A stretch of DNA of 64,000 nucleotides from an uncultured Phycisphaerales bacterium. GTDB lineage: Bacteria; Planctomycetota; Phycisphaerae; Sedimentisphaerales; Anaerobacaceae. The notes under the pieces were generated by a model, which searched no databases, was not told the origin of the DNA, and worked only from the letters and a program-made list of their open reading frames with translations. Within the stretch, counting starts at the first letter, position 1. Each line of letters starts with the position of its first letter. Positions 24,498 to 32,955 of the stretch are shown piece by piece. Where the stretch lies: NCBI GenBank assembly GCA_937927975.1, contig CALEZT010000267.1, positions 98,196 to 162,195 on the forward strand, in the 5' to 3' direction. Position numbers and translations under genes: made by a program.

Positions 24498-25871
24498 ATG
24501 GCTGGCATGTTCTACTCGCTCAAAGAGACGGCGCAACAGCTCGGCAAAACCGAAGACCAGGTCAAGCAACTGGTCAAGGAAGGCAGGCTCCGCGAGTTTC
24601 GCGACGGCTCCAACCTGCTGTTCAAGATCGACGAAGTGAACAGTCTTCTGTCCGAGGGCGTGGACATGGCCCTGGAGGAGTTCCCGGCGGCGGAAGACGG
24701 CGCCCTGGAGGAACTCGGGCTGGAGGAGGCCCCCCTCGAAGAGGCGGCCCCCCTGCTCGATGAGGACCTGTTCAAGCTCGGTGAAGACGACGCGGCGGCC
24801 CTCGAGCCGACGGCGGAAGTTGAATCCACGTCGGAACTCGGCTTTGCCCCTGAGGAGACCACCGGCGAGGAGATGGCCTTCAGCGAGGAGGCCCCGGCGG
24901 GCGACGAAGTCGCTGCTGACGATATGCTGTTCCTGGCGGACGAAGAACAGCCGGCCGCGATGGAGGGCGCCGCCGACAGTTCCGCGACCGACCTCGGCGA
25001 CGGGACCGAAGAAGAGATCGCCCTTGCGGGCGAATCGGGCGTCCTGGCCTCCGAGTCCGGGTCCGATATCACCGCGATGGATACTGCGATCGCAGCGGAA
25101 TCGGGCGTCAACGTCCTGGGCGAGTCGAGCACGGGTTTTAGCGTGACCGAAGATTCGATGGCCGAGACCGCGGTCGGACCGGCCGGCTCCAGCGGCGAAG
25201 CCTCCCTCGAAGAGATCGAAGACGACGTGAGCCTGGACTCCTTCGGCAGCGGGTCGGGCCTTCTGGACCTGTCCCTGCAGGCCGACGACACCTCGCTCGG
25301 CGGCATCCTGGACGAGATTTACACCTCCGAAGGCGGCGAAGGCGGCGGCGAAGCCTCCGACGCCGAGCCGGCCGCGGTGGGCGAGGAGGGTTCCTTCGAG
25401 GACATCACGTCCGAGGCCGAACCGGGGGCCGCAGGCGGTGCTGAAGACGAAGTTCCGATGCCCGAGCCGGTCGCGGCGATGCCCATGATGGTGGGCGCCG
25501 CCTACGTCGAGGCCGCCCCCGACGCTCAGAGCAATATCCTGGGTATGTTGCTGTTTCTGCCGTTGCTGGCGCTGCTGTACACCGCGATCGTCGCGATCGC
25601 AGGCCTCAAGGGCGTGACCCCGTCGATCCTCTCGGCGGTTCAAGGCCTCATCTGGTACGTTCTGGGCGGCGCGATCGTGGTTTCGCTGATCGTGGTGGCC
25701 GCGTCCTTCATGGCCGGCCGCGATCGTTCCGCGGCCCCGGCCAAGGCTCGCAAGGAGAAGAAGGTCAAGGCCGAGAAGCCCGCCAAAGAGAAGAAGGCCA
25801 AAGCGGAAAAACCCGCCAAGGCCGAGAAGCCGGCGAAAGAAAAGAAGAGCTTCTTCGGCAAGAAGAAGTAA
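24498..25871 (+). CDS. Helix-turn-helix protein with acidic linker, two membrane segments and Lys-rich tail
   Basis: 457 residues in four parts. Residues 1-50 (MFYSLKETAQQLGKTEDQVKQLVKEGRLREFRDGSNLLFKIDEV) form an excisionase/MerR-type winged helix-turn-helix. Residues about 55-335 are strongly acidic and low in complexity (Glu, Ala, Ser, Gly), probably disordered. Residues about 345-410 hold two membrane segments (MLLFLPLLALLYTAIVAIAG and LIWYVLGGAIVVSLIVVAAS). The end is a repeated Lys/Ala/Glu tail (AEKPAKEKKAKAEKPAK). A DNA-binding domain tied to the membrane suggests a membrane-tethered regulator or a DNA-membrane linker, but the order (DNA domain far from the membrane on an acidic tether) is unusual. 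Own promoter and terminator; no operon partners. Confidence 0.7.
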   Translation: MAGMFYSLKETAQQLGKTEDQVKQLVKEGRLREFRDGSNLLFKIDEVNSLLSEGVDMALEEFPAAEDGALEELGLEEAPLEEAAPLLDEDLFKLGEDDAAALEPTAEVESTSELGFAPEETTGEEMAFSEEAPAGDEVAADDMLFLADEEQPAAMEGAADSSATDLGDGTEEEIALAGESGVLASESGSDITAMDTAIAAESGVNVLGESSTGFSVTEDSMAETAVGPAGSSGEASLEEIEDDVSLDSFGSGSGLLDLSLQADDTSLGGILDEIYTSEGGEGGGEASDAEPAAVGEEGSFEDITSEAEPGAAGGAEDEVPMPEPVAAMPMMVGAAYVEAAPDAQSNILGMLLFLPLLALLYTAIVAIAGLKGVTPSILSAVQGLIWYVLGGAIVVSLIVVAASFMAGRDRSAAPAKARKEKKVKAEKPAKEKKAKAEKPAKAEKPAKEKKSFFGKKK

Positions 25872-25898
25872 GAGATATCAGGCAAGAACCGAAACACC

Positions 25899-25936
25899 AG
25901 GAGGAGACGGTCCGGACAACGGACTTGTCTCCTCCT
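25899..25936. terminator. Hairpin between convergent genes, likely bidirectional terminator
   Basis: Perfect 10-bp arms (AGGAGGAGAC / GTCTCCTCCT) enclosing an inner GGTCCG/CGGACT pairing, followed by ATTATTT. Lies between the helix-turn-helix gene and the oppositely directed fusion gene. Confidence 0.75.
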
Positions 25937-25969
25937 ATTATTTGGGGTCCGTCGATGATTCCCCTGGCG

Positions 25970-28171
25970 TCATGGCACGATGACTCGCGTGTAGATTCGG
26001 ACATCGTCGATCCAGCCGGACCAGAAGTTCCCTGCCTCCGCGTTCGGGCCGCCGCCGAGACGCAGGCCCGTTGCACCGCCGGCAAGAGCGGTCTGCGTGT
26101 CGCGAGCCACTTCGACGTCGTCCACGTAGAGGACTCGCGATGCGCCGTCCCAGGTCAGGCCGACGCGGCGCCATTGACCGTCGGTGACAGCCGCGGTCGA
26201 GACGAGATCTTTCCCGCTCCGGCCGGACATCTTGAGCTGCGTCGCCAGACCGCCCGTTGACGAGTCCACGAGAAGCCAGTGTGCGCCGCCGATCTGGGAG
26301 AGGATCGTCTGGCCGGGCGCGCCCTCTTTGACCCAGGCGAAGACGCTGAACGTGTCCTGTGAAGGATTCAGGATGAATGGCGTCGTGATGCAGTCGTCCA
26401 CGCCGTCGAGCTCGATCGCGCCGCTGAGTCGGCCCGCCATCGGTCGCCACATCGCGCCGCCGATGAGCGTCGCGTCGTAGTCGCCGGCGCTGTCGGAGGC
26501 GATGAGACCGCTCGATTCGTCGAGCGTCCAATGGGCGACGAAGGTGAAGTCGCGAGACCAGTCTTCCGAACGAATCGTCTGTCCGGCGGTCAGCACCTTG
26601 ACGTTGCACGCGGCCAGCCTGGCGAACTGCTGTGCGTCGGCGATCGAACCGGTTGCGGTGCCCCAGTGGTATGGGATCGCCAACGTCGGCTGAATGAACT
26701 TCGTGGCTTCTGCGGCTTCCGTCGCATCCATCGTGTAGGTGCCGCCGGCGGGGAGGAAGGCCAGGTCGATGTCCGTGAGGGCTTTCATTTCCGGCGTCAA
26801 GTCCGTGTCGCCCGCGCAGTAGATCCGATTGGACCCGATGTTGACGACGAACCCGAGCCAGTTGTTGACCTTGGGATGGTTGGTCTTGGTGATATTGTAA
26901 GACGCGACGCCGTCGATGGTCAGACCGAGGATCGCCACGTTCTGGCCCGGCGCCAGGCTGTTCCCTGCACCCAAGGCCTTGACCACGTCGGGCGGAGCGA
27001 CGAACTGCGTCTGGGCCTTGCGGACTCTTGCGATGTCGGACGGTGAGTAGTGGTCACCATGGCTGTGTGTGATCAGAATGAGATCCGCGTCCTGGGGACT
27101 TGCGGTCAGGCGATAGGGATCGACGTAGACGACGAGACCTTTCCAGGCGATGCGAACGCTCGCATGGCCCTGCCAGGTGACATAGATCGGCTGGGGCACT
27201 TCATCACAGCCCATGTCCGTCCGACTGCCGATGATCCGCGCGTGACCGTCGATGTCGGTGGTGAGCACCGTCGGGACGAAGGCGGGATCGCCTGCATCGA
27301 CGCATGGTGAATCGGAGAACAGGTGGTAGTTGCCTCTGACCCACACGGCCTGAGGCGTTCGCGGATTGGCCCACTGGCCGGGCTCGACGAATCGCGGAAG
27401 TTCGTCGAGGTTGCCCTCGCCTTCGTATCCGCCTTGCACATTCGAGTAGGTCACAACCGCCCCGCCGTGTATCGGCGGAGTGATGCCGTCGAAGCTGTTG
27501 TCCCAGAGAATGGAGTTGGTCACGATCGGCGAGCCTCCGACGATGGCCAGACGGTTGCCGACGATCGTGCAATGATCGATGACGGCGCTAGCCCCCTCTT
27601 CAAGTTCGATGCCAGACGACGCATTGCCCGCAATGATGCAGTTGACGAGAGTCGGTGCACTACCATTGTTCAGCGCGATCCCAAAACCGGTGTTGTCCAC
27701 GATCCGGCAGTTGAAGATGGTTGGCGTCGTGCCACTGCAGAAGATGCCTCGGGCCGCCCCGCTGATCACAAACCCGGCCAGAATGGAGCGGGCGCCTTCC
27801 CCGTGAGTGAAGGATACCCCCGCGACGGCAGCGCCATCGATAATGGTCGCGGCAACGGCTCCTGGGTCGTTGGGGTCCTGGGACCGCAGGGTGATGGCCT
27901 TGCCCATGAAGCTCACCGACTCGGCATAGGTGCCAGGGGCCGCGACCAGGACGTCGCCCTCGTCGGCAGCATCGATGGCTTCCTGAATGGAGTTGTGCTG
28001 GATGCCTTTGATCAGGTTCTGGACGGAAGCACCGACCGCCCTGCCGGGATGAACTAGGCCAAGCAGGGACCATGCCACCGCAAGGGACACCAGACGCAGT
28101 TGGCGTCCGGTGCGAAAAAACCGATCCAAACGCTGTTTCTTCGCTGTATGTCTGTCGTCTGCTGTGGTCAT
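25970..28171 (-). CDS. Secreted three-domain fusion: parallel beta-helix, metallo-beta-lactamase-fold hydrolase (UlaG-like), LamG
   Basis: 733 residues from MTTADDRHTAKKQR (GGAGG 8 nt upstream). After a signal-type segment (LRLVSLAVAWSLLGLVHPG), residues about 55-290 are a right-handed beta-helix of the NosD/PbH1 type (IQEAIDAADEGDVLVAAPGT, IFNCRIVDNTGFGIALNN, LVNCIIAGNASSGIELEEG). Residues about 320-560 are a metallo-hydrolase fold related to UlaG (GHASVRI at the start, LILITHSHGDHYSPSD with the HxHxDH metal motif, YCAGDTDLTPEM, IPYHWGT). Residues about 565-733 are a LamG/concanavalin-like domain (HWTLDESSGLIASDSAGDYDATLIGG ... WSGWIDDVRIY). The combination suggests an extracellular hydrolase docked to polymer, but no substrate can be assigned. 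Confidence 0.78.
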   Translation of the reverse strand: MTTADDRHTAKKQRLDRFFRTGRQLRLVSLAVAWSLLGLVHPGRAVGASVQNLIKGIQHNSIQEAIDAADEGDVLVAAPGTYAESVSFMGKAITLRSQDPNDPGAVAATIIDGAAVAGVSFTHGEGARSILAGFVISGAARGIFCSGTTPTIFNCRIVDNTGFGIALNNGSAPTLVNCIIAGNASSGIELEEGASAVIDHCTIVGNRLAIVGGSPIVTNSILWDNSFDGITPPIHGGAVVTYSNVQGGYEGEGNLDELPRFVEPGQWANPRTPQAVWVRGNYHLFSDSPCVDAGDPAFVPTVLTTDIDGHARIIGSRTDMGCDEVPQPIYVTWQGHASVRIAWKGLVVYVDPYRLTASPQDADLILITHSHGDHYSPSDIARVRKAQTQFVAPPDVVKALGAGNSLAPGQNVAILGLTIDGVASYNITKTNHPKVNNWLGFVVNIGSNRIYCAGDTDLTPEMKALTDIDLAFLPAGGTYTMDATEAAEATKFIQPTLAIPYHWGTATGSIADAQQFARLAACNVKVLTAGQTIRSEDWSRDFTFVAHWTLDESSGLIASDSAGDYDATLIGGAMWRPMAGRLSGAIELDGVDDCITTPFILNPSQDTFSVFAWVKEGAPGQTILSQIGGAHWLLVDSSTGGLATQLKMSGRSGKDLVSTAAVTDGQWRRVGLTWDGASRVLYVDDVEVARDTQTALAGGATGLRLGGGPNAEAGNFWSGWIDDVRIYTRVIVP

Positions 28172-28323
28172 CGCCAACACCTCCATTGCCACAGAATGCG
28201 ATGCGTATGGCCAGTAGGCCCAACGTGTATATCGGCAAATGGCGTGGGCGAGGAACAATCTGGCGTTTGACATACGCAGGTGCGACAGCCTCTCAGAATG
28301 CACGGAGAGACACGATAAAAAAC

Positions 28324-28352
28324 ATTATATAGGACGTAACGTTCCGAGGCAA
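28324..28352 (-). promoter_or_regulatory. Promoter of the beta-helix fusion gene
   Basis: On the minus strand -35 TTGCCT (28352-28347), 17-bp spacer, -10 TATAAT (28329-28324), about 150 nt before the coding start. The rest of 28172-28480 shows no gene. Confidence 0.55.
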
Positions 28353-28480
28353 GAGGAATCAGGAGATCGCGAAAGGCCCTGTTCGCTAATCTCGTCCCAG
28401 ACTTCCCAAGTGCCCATGCGTGCAGAGTAAAACCAATCTATTGATATCATTAACAGGGGTGATTTCGCTCACAGACAGCG

Positions 28481-30496
28481 TCATGGGCCGATGTATCTGA
28501 CTCTGGACTCTCGTCCGGACCACTTGCTCAGCCAGGATCCGTAGAGCGTCGTCTGGCCTCTGGCGCTCTCGTCGATCTTGAAGATGGTGTCGCGGCGCCA
28601 TTGTACGATCTTCCGTGAGATCTCGGCGGCTTCGGGTTCGGGAAGATCGATGCCGTTGAGTTCAAGCGGATCGGCGCCGAGATGGAAGACCCGAACGCGC
28701 CCGTTATCAGGGTAGTAGATGACCTTTCTATCGTTCTGGACATACCCGGCCGGGCTTTGCTGCATCCAGCCTGCGAGAAAGACCTGGCGGTCCGACGGCA
28801 AGGGAGCAAGTGCATTGTCGCCGTCGAAAGCCATGGGTTGTGTCTCAAAGCCCAGCAAGGCCAGGATGGTGGGAGCCAAGTCCACCGAACTGACGGGAGC
28901 GTCGACGCGAGTCCCCGGCTCGACCAGGCCCGGCGCTCGCAGACACATCGCAATACGTAGGACCTCGTCGTACGCGATCCGCTCGTGGCCCATCATGCCA
29001 TGCTCGCCAAATGCCTCGCCGTGGTCGCCGACAACGCAGAAGATCGTGTCTTCCGCCAGCCCCAGCTCGGTCAGGCGAGCGTCCAGGGCAGCGAGGAATC
29101 GGTCGGTGTAGGCGATCGTCTGGAGATAGCGTCCTTCCTGACTGTCGGCCTTCGGGCCGTACCAGGCGGGCACCACGTAGCTGTCGTGCGTGACCGAACA
29201 AAGGATGGTGATGAGGAACGGGCCATTCTCGGACTGTATCCAGTCAGCGACCGGGTCAAGAAGGGCGAACTCGTCGGCTCCGAGGTATCCGACAAAATGG
29301 TTTGGGTCACGTAAATCCTCTCGGGTAAAGAACTTATCGAATCCGAGGTTGTGGATGAGGCCTGGACGGGATTCGAATATCCCCGTTGCGGACTGGAAGA
29401 ACGCGGTTCGAAAACCCAAGCCCTTCTCGACAATCGTTGCCAGACTTGCGTACGGCTGATCCAAGGGCACGGTTTCCGAAATATCCTGTGATGCAGAGGG
29501 ATATCTTCCCGTCAGAAGGGCAAAAAGGGCCTTTGTAGTATGAGTAACGACGGATCGAACGTTCGAGAAGGACACGCCCTGGTCTGCCAGTGCTGCCAGA
29601 TAGGGCGTCAGGCCATCGCTCGTTTGTCCCGGCTGGGGCGCGATGCCGCCCTGCCGCGACGCGAGCGACGTGCAGTCGTATTGAACGCCTTCGAGGACGA
29701 CGATGACTATGTTGTGATTGGCTGCGTCCGGCGTTCGGGCAATCGGAATGCCATCGTGTCGCGGCAACTCACGGGACGCGTTGCGGAAATCGTCACGGGC
29801 GAGGTGCCTGTAGCCGGGAAGGACAAAGGCCAGAATTGCCCTTGCTTGACAATTGTATCGCATCCCCATCACTCCGATCTGCGCGGAGCCAAGGTTGGAA
29901 ACCATCGTGTTGGCGACGACCGCTGCGACGCTGATTAGGAGGGCCCCGGCGATCCGTACACGAAACCACCGCCAATTGTACGTCGGCACTGCTGGTCGTG
30001 CGAGGAGCGAGAAAAAGAAAGCCAAGGCCACGGCACTGGGAATCAGAAGGACAGCGGACGCCAGAGGCATGGCCAAAAAGTTACGAAACACCATTTTTGC
30101 TACGAAGAATGGGTCTCTGAACAGGGGAACGAGTTCATGAGGGAGGATTTGCGTGCCGGTTCGGATCAGCCAGCCAGCATTCACACCCGACCATGTGCAG
30201 ATCACCGCGGCGACGACCAAAGCAGCCCGGAAGACGCGGGCAGTGGGCCAGCGATAGCACAGGAGTGCCAATGCAGCCTCTACAGTCAGCAGAATCGCGA
30301 CATCCGTCAGAATCCAACCTGGATACTCAGGGATGTGACCGGTCCTGTGGGCGTGGAAGAACTTGACGACGAGGTTGCAGAAAAGGGCTGCGAACATGAT
30401 GACCGTGTGGCCCCGCGGCGCCAGCAGGCGATAGACCGCGAGGGCTTGCGAGCGAATCGTGGCCAGTGCCGCAGTGATTTGGGAGTACGCCTTCAT
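28481..30496 (-). CDS. LTA-synthase/phosphoglycerol-transferase-like membrane sulfatase-fold protein
   Basis: 671 residues from MKAYSQITAALATIRS. Five hydrophobic N-terminal segments (for example VIMFAALFCNLVVKFF, WILTDVAILLTVEAALALLC, SAVALAFFFSLLARP) precede a periplasmic alkaline-phosphatase-superfamily domain. It has NIVIVVLEGVQYDCTSL (first metal region), the nucleophile region VTHTTKALFALLTGRYP, where Thr replaces the Cys/Ser of sulfatases as in LTA synthases, and the C-terminal metal motif VVGDHGEAFGEHGMMGHE. This is the plan of LtaS, OpgB and EptA-type enzymes that move phospho-alcohol groups. A Gram-negative-type planctomycete has no lipoteichoic acid, so a role in decorating a glycan or lipid is likely. 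Stand-alone gene. Confidence 0.75.
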   Translation of the reverse strand: MKAYSQITAALATIRSQALAVYRLLAPRGHTVIMFAALFCNLVVKFFHAHRTGHIPEYPGWILTDVAILLTVEAALALLCYRWPTARVFRAALVVAAVICTWSGVNAGWLIRTGTQILPHELVPLFRDPFFVAKMVFRNFLAMPLASAVLLIPSAVALAFFFSLLARPAVPTYNWRWFRVRIAGALLISVAAVVANTMVSNLGSAQIGVMGMRYNCQARAILAFVLPGYRHLARDDFRNASRELPRHDGIPIARTPDAANHNIVIVVLEGVQYDCTSLASRQGGIAPQPGQTSDGLTPYLAALADQGVSFSNVRSVVTHTTKALFALLTGRYPSASQDISETVPLDQPYASLATIVEKGLGFRTAFFQSATGIFESRPGLIHNLGFDKFFTREDLRDPNHFVGYLGADEFALLDPVADWIQSENGPFLITILCSVTHDSYVVPAWYGPKADSQEGRYLQTIAYTDRFLAALDARLTELGLAEDTIFCVVGDHGEAFGEHGMMGHERIAYDEVLRIAMCLRAPGLVEPGTRVDAPVSSVDLAPTILALLGFETQPMAFDGDNALAPLPSDRQVFLAGWMQQSPAGYVQNDRKVIYYPDNGRVRVFHLGADPLELNGIDLPEPEAAEISRKIVQWRRDTIFKIDESARGQTTLYGSWLSKWSGRESRVRYIGP

Positions 30497-30969
30497 GGGC
30501 AGAGGATACAGTAAATGAGAGACTCTGACAAGCAAGTTGCAGGGATTATCCGCATATAGATGCCAGTCGGGTCCAGAGCCAAATGGTTTCTCGGTCGGCC
30601 CAAGAATCGGCGTCCAGCGGGTCTTTTGAGCGAAGCTGCCTATGCCACCTAGTTTGACATATGATCGTACGTCCGATAATAGCACTTCTTGTGCTGGATC
30701 TGGCGGTGCTCTGTAACATCACGATAGCATCGGATCCCCTGGGAATCGCTCCTGAATTTTGGACTGTGTGAAATCTTTGCTCGTCTGGGGCGTTGACTGG
30801 GTGCTTGACGGCGGAGTGGTTAGGTGTGCGTTTCTGGGTCCTCCAGGATTGGGCCTTCTGGTCTTTCACGACCGTCCCTTGCAGGCAGGCAACGGATGCG
30901 TCGGTGCGGCTGTAGTGTCGAGGCTTGCGTGGTGACAATAATCGCGGATGTGGCAGCGTCAAGATCGTG

Positions 30970-30985
30970 TGTTTCACGTGACACA
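30970..30985. promoter_or_regulatory. parS site (ParB binding)
   Basis: TGTTTCACGTGACACA: 15 of 16 positions match the parS consensus TGTTTCACGTGAAACA. Confidence 0.88.
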
Positions 30986-31168
30986 TATTGGGTTGGAGGC
31001 CCCATTTGGAGTCGCCTCCTGCTCCCTATTCTGGGGAATGCTGAGATTCAGTGCGATCACAGCAGCCCTCCGCCGGGCACAGTGTCGTCGTTTCCTCATG
31101 CAGAACCGCTTCTCACGACAGGGCCATCGATGCGGGTATTCGCGGAATGCCAATCATAGGACGAAGCC

Positions 31169-31184
31169 TGTTTCTCGTGAAACA
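31169..31184. promoter_or_regulatory. parS site (ParB binding)
   Basis: TGTTTCTCGTGAAACA: 15 of 16 positions match the parS consensus; 560 bp upstream of parB. Confidence 0.88.
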
Positions 31185-31665
31185 CTGCTTCGTCTTCACC
31201 TGGGCTTCAACTCCGATCAGAATCATTGGCTTCCTTTTGCGATTCCAGAGGCATGGAATACGAACCGCACCTGCAGAGGATACACGTCGCCCTCGTCAGT
31301 GGCACGGGACACAAACTGCATGAGATGCCAGGCTGAGCATGCGGCGAGCGAAGCATCCCGCATGGCCGGGGAGCGATTCAGAAGAACCTCTGGCAGTGCC
31401 TCCCCGCTTCTTTCGCCAGCAGTCTGGCAACAGTACGATAACCCATTAGTGGGCTGGAATCAGGCCATGCGTTCCTCGGATTCCCCCTGCACAAACCTGT
31501 TGCCGGCAGCCGCTCACCCTGTCGACTTCGTAGCCCCCTTTCGTGCTGTCGACCTATGCGACAGTGGCGAGGTCTGGAGGTGGAACTCCGAAACACAAAG
31601 TGGCACGTTAGGATCGGAGCAGGCAGAAATCTGTAGAAGTTTGAGGGCACTTGCCGAAATATGTC

Positions 31666-31695
31666 TTGAGATCGTGAAGGCCCGAAGTCTAGAAT
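31666..31695 (+). promoter_or_regulatory. Likely promoter of parB
   Basis: -35 TTGAGA (31666-31671), 18-bp spacer, -10 TAGAAT (31690-31695), 46 bp before the parB start. Confidence 0.55.
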
Positions 31696-31741
31696 AGCGC
31701 CACGGACTGACCTGAGAGATTGTGCATGCAAGGAGAATGAC

Positions 31742-32725
31742 ATGGGCGCCGGAAAGAACGAAAAGCCAAGGCATTTGGGCAGGGGTCTTGAAGCTTTGCT
31801 GGGTCCCATAGGCGTGCCATCACCGACGCCAGCGCAGGTTCCGCCAGCGGCGGAACGGATCTCTCTGGAGAAAGCGGTCGAGCCAAGAGAGTTAGTTCTA
31901 TTACCACCAGACACCGCCGTCGGCGACTCTTTTCAGAACCTCGCACTCGCGTCGATTCGACCTAATCCATACCAAGCCAGGACGGTATGGAACGACGAAG
32001 ACCTTAGGGAACTGGCTGACTCTGTCAAGGCCAACGGTATCGTGCAGCCGATTATCGTCCGTCCGTTCCAGGGCGGATACCAGCTCATCGCGGGCGAGCG
32101 GCGGTTCCGAGCCGCGGAAATGGTCGGGCTCAAGACGATCCCGGCGGTCGTCCGACAAGTAAGCGACGAACAGCTCTTCGAATGGTCGCTGGTCGAGAAC
32201 ATCCACCGCCGCGACTTGAATCCGATCGAGCGAGCCAAGGCGTATCAGCACTATCTGGGCGCATTTTCCCTGACGCAGACCGAAGCCGCTGAGCGACTGG
32301 GCGAGGACCGCTCTGTGATCGCCAACTACCTGCGTCTGCTCGATCTGCCCGAAGAACTCAAACAGATGCTCGTCAACGGACAGCTCTCCATGGGCCACGC
32401 GAGGGCGATTCTCGCCCTGCCGACCGATGAGCTTCGCCGTAAACTGGCCAACCGAGCGCTGGCCGGGAGACTTAGCGTGCGAGAGGTGGAGCGTCTGGTT
32501 CGGATGCACCTGGCGGAGCAGCCCGCGGCAAGACCGGCACCGCGGGCCAAAGCGGCCAACATCGTGGATCTGGAAGGCAAACTCTGTCGGCACCTGGGTA
32601 CGCGGGTTGCGATCGAGACGAAGAAGAGCGGTCGAAGCGGACGGATCGTGATCGACTTCGACTCTCTCGACGAGTTCGATCGCATCACAGACGTTCTGGG
32701 CGTCGCCTGCATCGAAGAAGCATGA
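31742..32725 (+). CDS. parB: Chromosome partitioning protein ParB
   Basis: 327 residues. N-terminal LGRGLEALLG motif for interaction with ParA; then the CTP-binding/clamp domain with IRPNPYQART, ELADSVKANGIVQPIIVRP and the arginine patch GERRFRAAEMVGL; helix-turn-helix LTQTEAAERLGEDRSVIANYLRLL for parS recognition; and a C-terminal dimerisation region (RIVIDFDSLDEFDRITDVL). ParB spreads from parS sites and organises the origin region. AAGGAG lies 8 nt before the ATG. Two parS sites sit upstream and a third possible one downstream in dus. parA is not adjacent and is not in the window, which is unusual since parA normally precedes parB. Confidence 0.96.
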   Translation: MGAGKNEKPRHLGRGLEALLGPIGVPSPTPAQVPPAAERISLEKAVEPRELVLLPPDTAVGDSFQNLALASIRPNPYQARTVWNDEDLRELADSVKANGIVQPIIVRPFQGGYQLIAGERRFRAAEMVGLKTIPAVVRQVSDEQLFEWSLVENIHRRDLNPIERAKAYQHYLGAFSLTQTEAAERLGEDRSVIANYLRLLDLPEELKQMLVNGQLSMGHARAILALPTDELRRKLANRALAGRLSVREVERLVRMHLAEQPAARPAPRAKAANIVDLEGKLCRHLGTRVAIETKKSGRSGRIVIDFDSLDEFDRITDVLGVACIEEA

Positions 32726-32792
32726 CCCGCATTCCAGTAGTGGCAAGTGCGGTCGCACACAAACATCTCCGATGAACCCTATATAATAGATG

Positions 32793-32891
32793 CAGGAACA
32801 GGACTGCGGCAGGGGGGAGGTGCGCCCTGCGAGGTGATTTGGCTTCGGGGACGTTCCTGTAAACTGGGCAAGCCCGGCGTAGGGGCTACGC
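32793..32891 (+). ncRNA. Candidate structured RNA between parB and dus
   Basis: Preceded by TATAAT (32782-32787). A 7-bp closing stem (CAGGAAC 32793-32799 with GTTCCTG 32853-32859) encloses a GCAGGG/CCCTGC hairpin (32809-32830); two further hairpins follow (GGGC-AA-GCCC at 32866-32875 and GCGTAG-GGG-CTACGC at 32877-32891). I do not match it to a known RNA family. It may be a small RNA or the leader of dus. Confidence 0.35.
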
Positions 32892-32955
32892 AACGTCATA
32901 TAATAACGATCATAATGGTTCCATGAGAGACCACTGAAGGGATATCAGAAGCACT

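Larger units (their letters stand above)
30497..31741. other. Long intergenic region upstream of parB with parS sites
   Basis: More than 1.2 kb without a convincing gene; open frames here lack start signals and codon bias. It contains two near-perfect parS sites (30970-30985, 31169-31184) and a likely parB promoter, so it probably belongs to the chromosome partition locus. No cluster of DnaA boxes was recognised. Confidence 0.6.

Noticed and set aside
30541..30556. DnaA-box-like TTATCCGCA near the par locus
   Set aside because: A single imperfect box without neighbours; not enough to propose an origin here.
31313..31328. parS-like sequence GGCACGGGACACA
   Set aside because: Too many mismatches to the consensus core CACGTG.
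30948..31697. 249-codon open frame upstream of parB
   Set aside because: No ribosome-binding site, no domain, odd composition; it overlaps the parS sites and the parB promoter.
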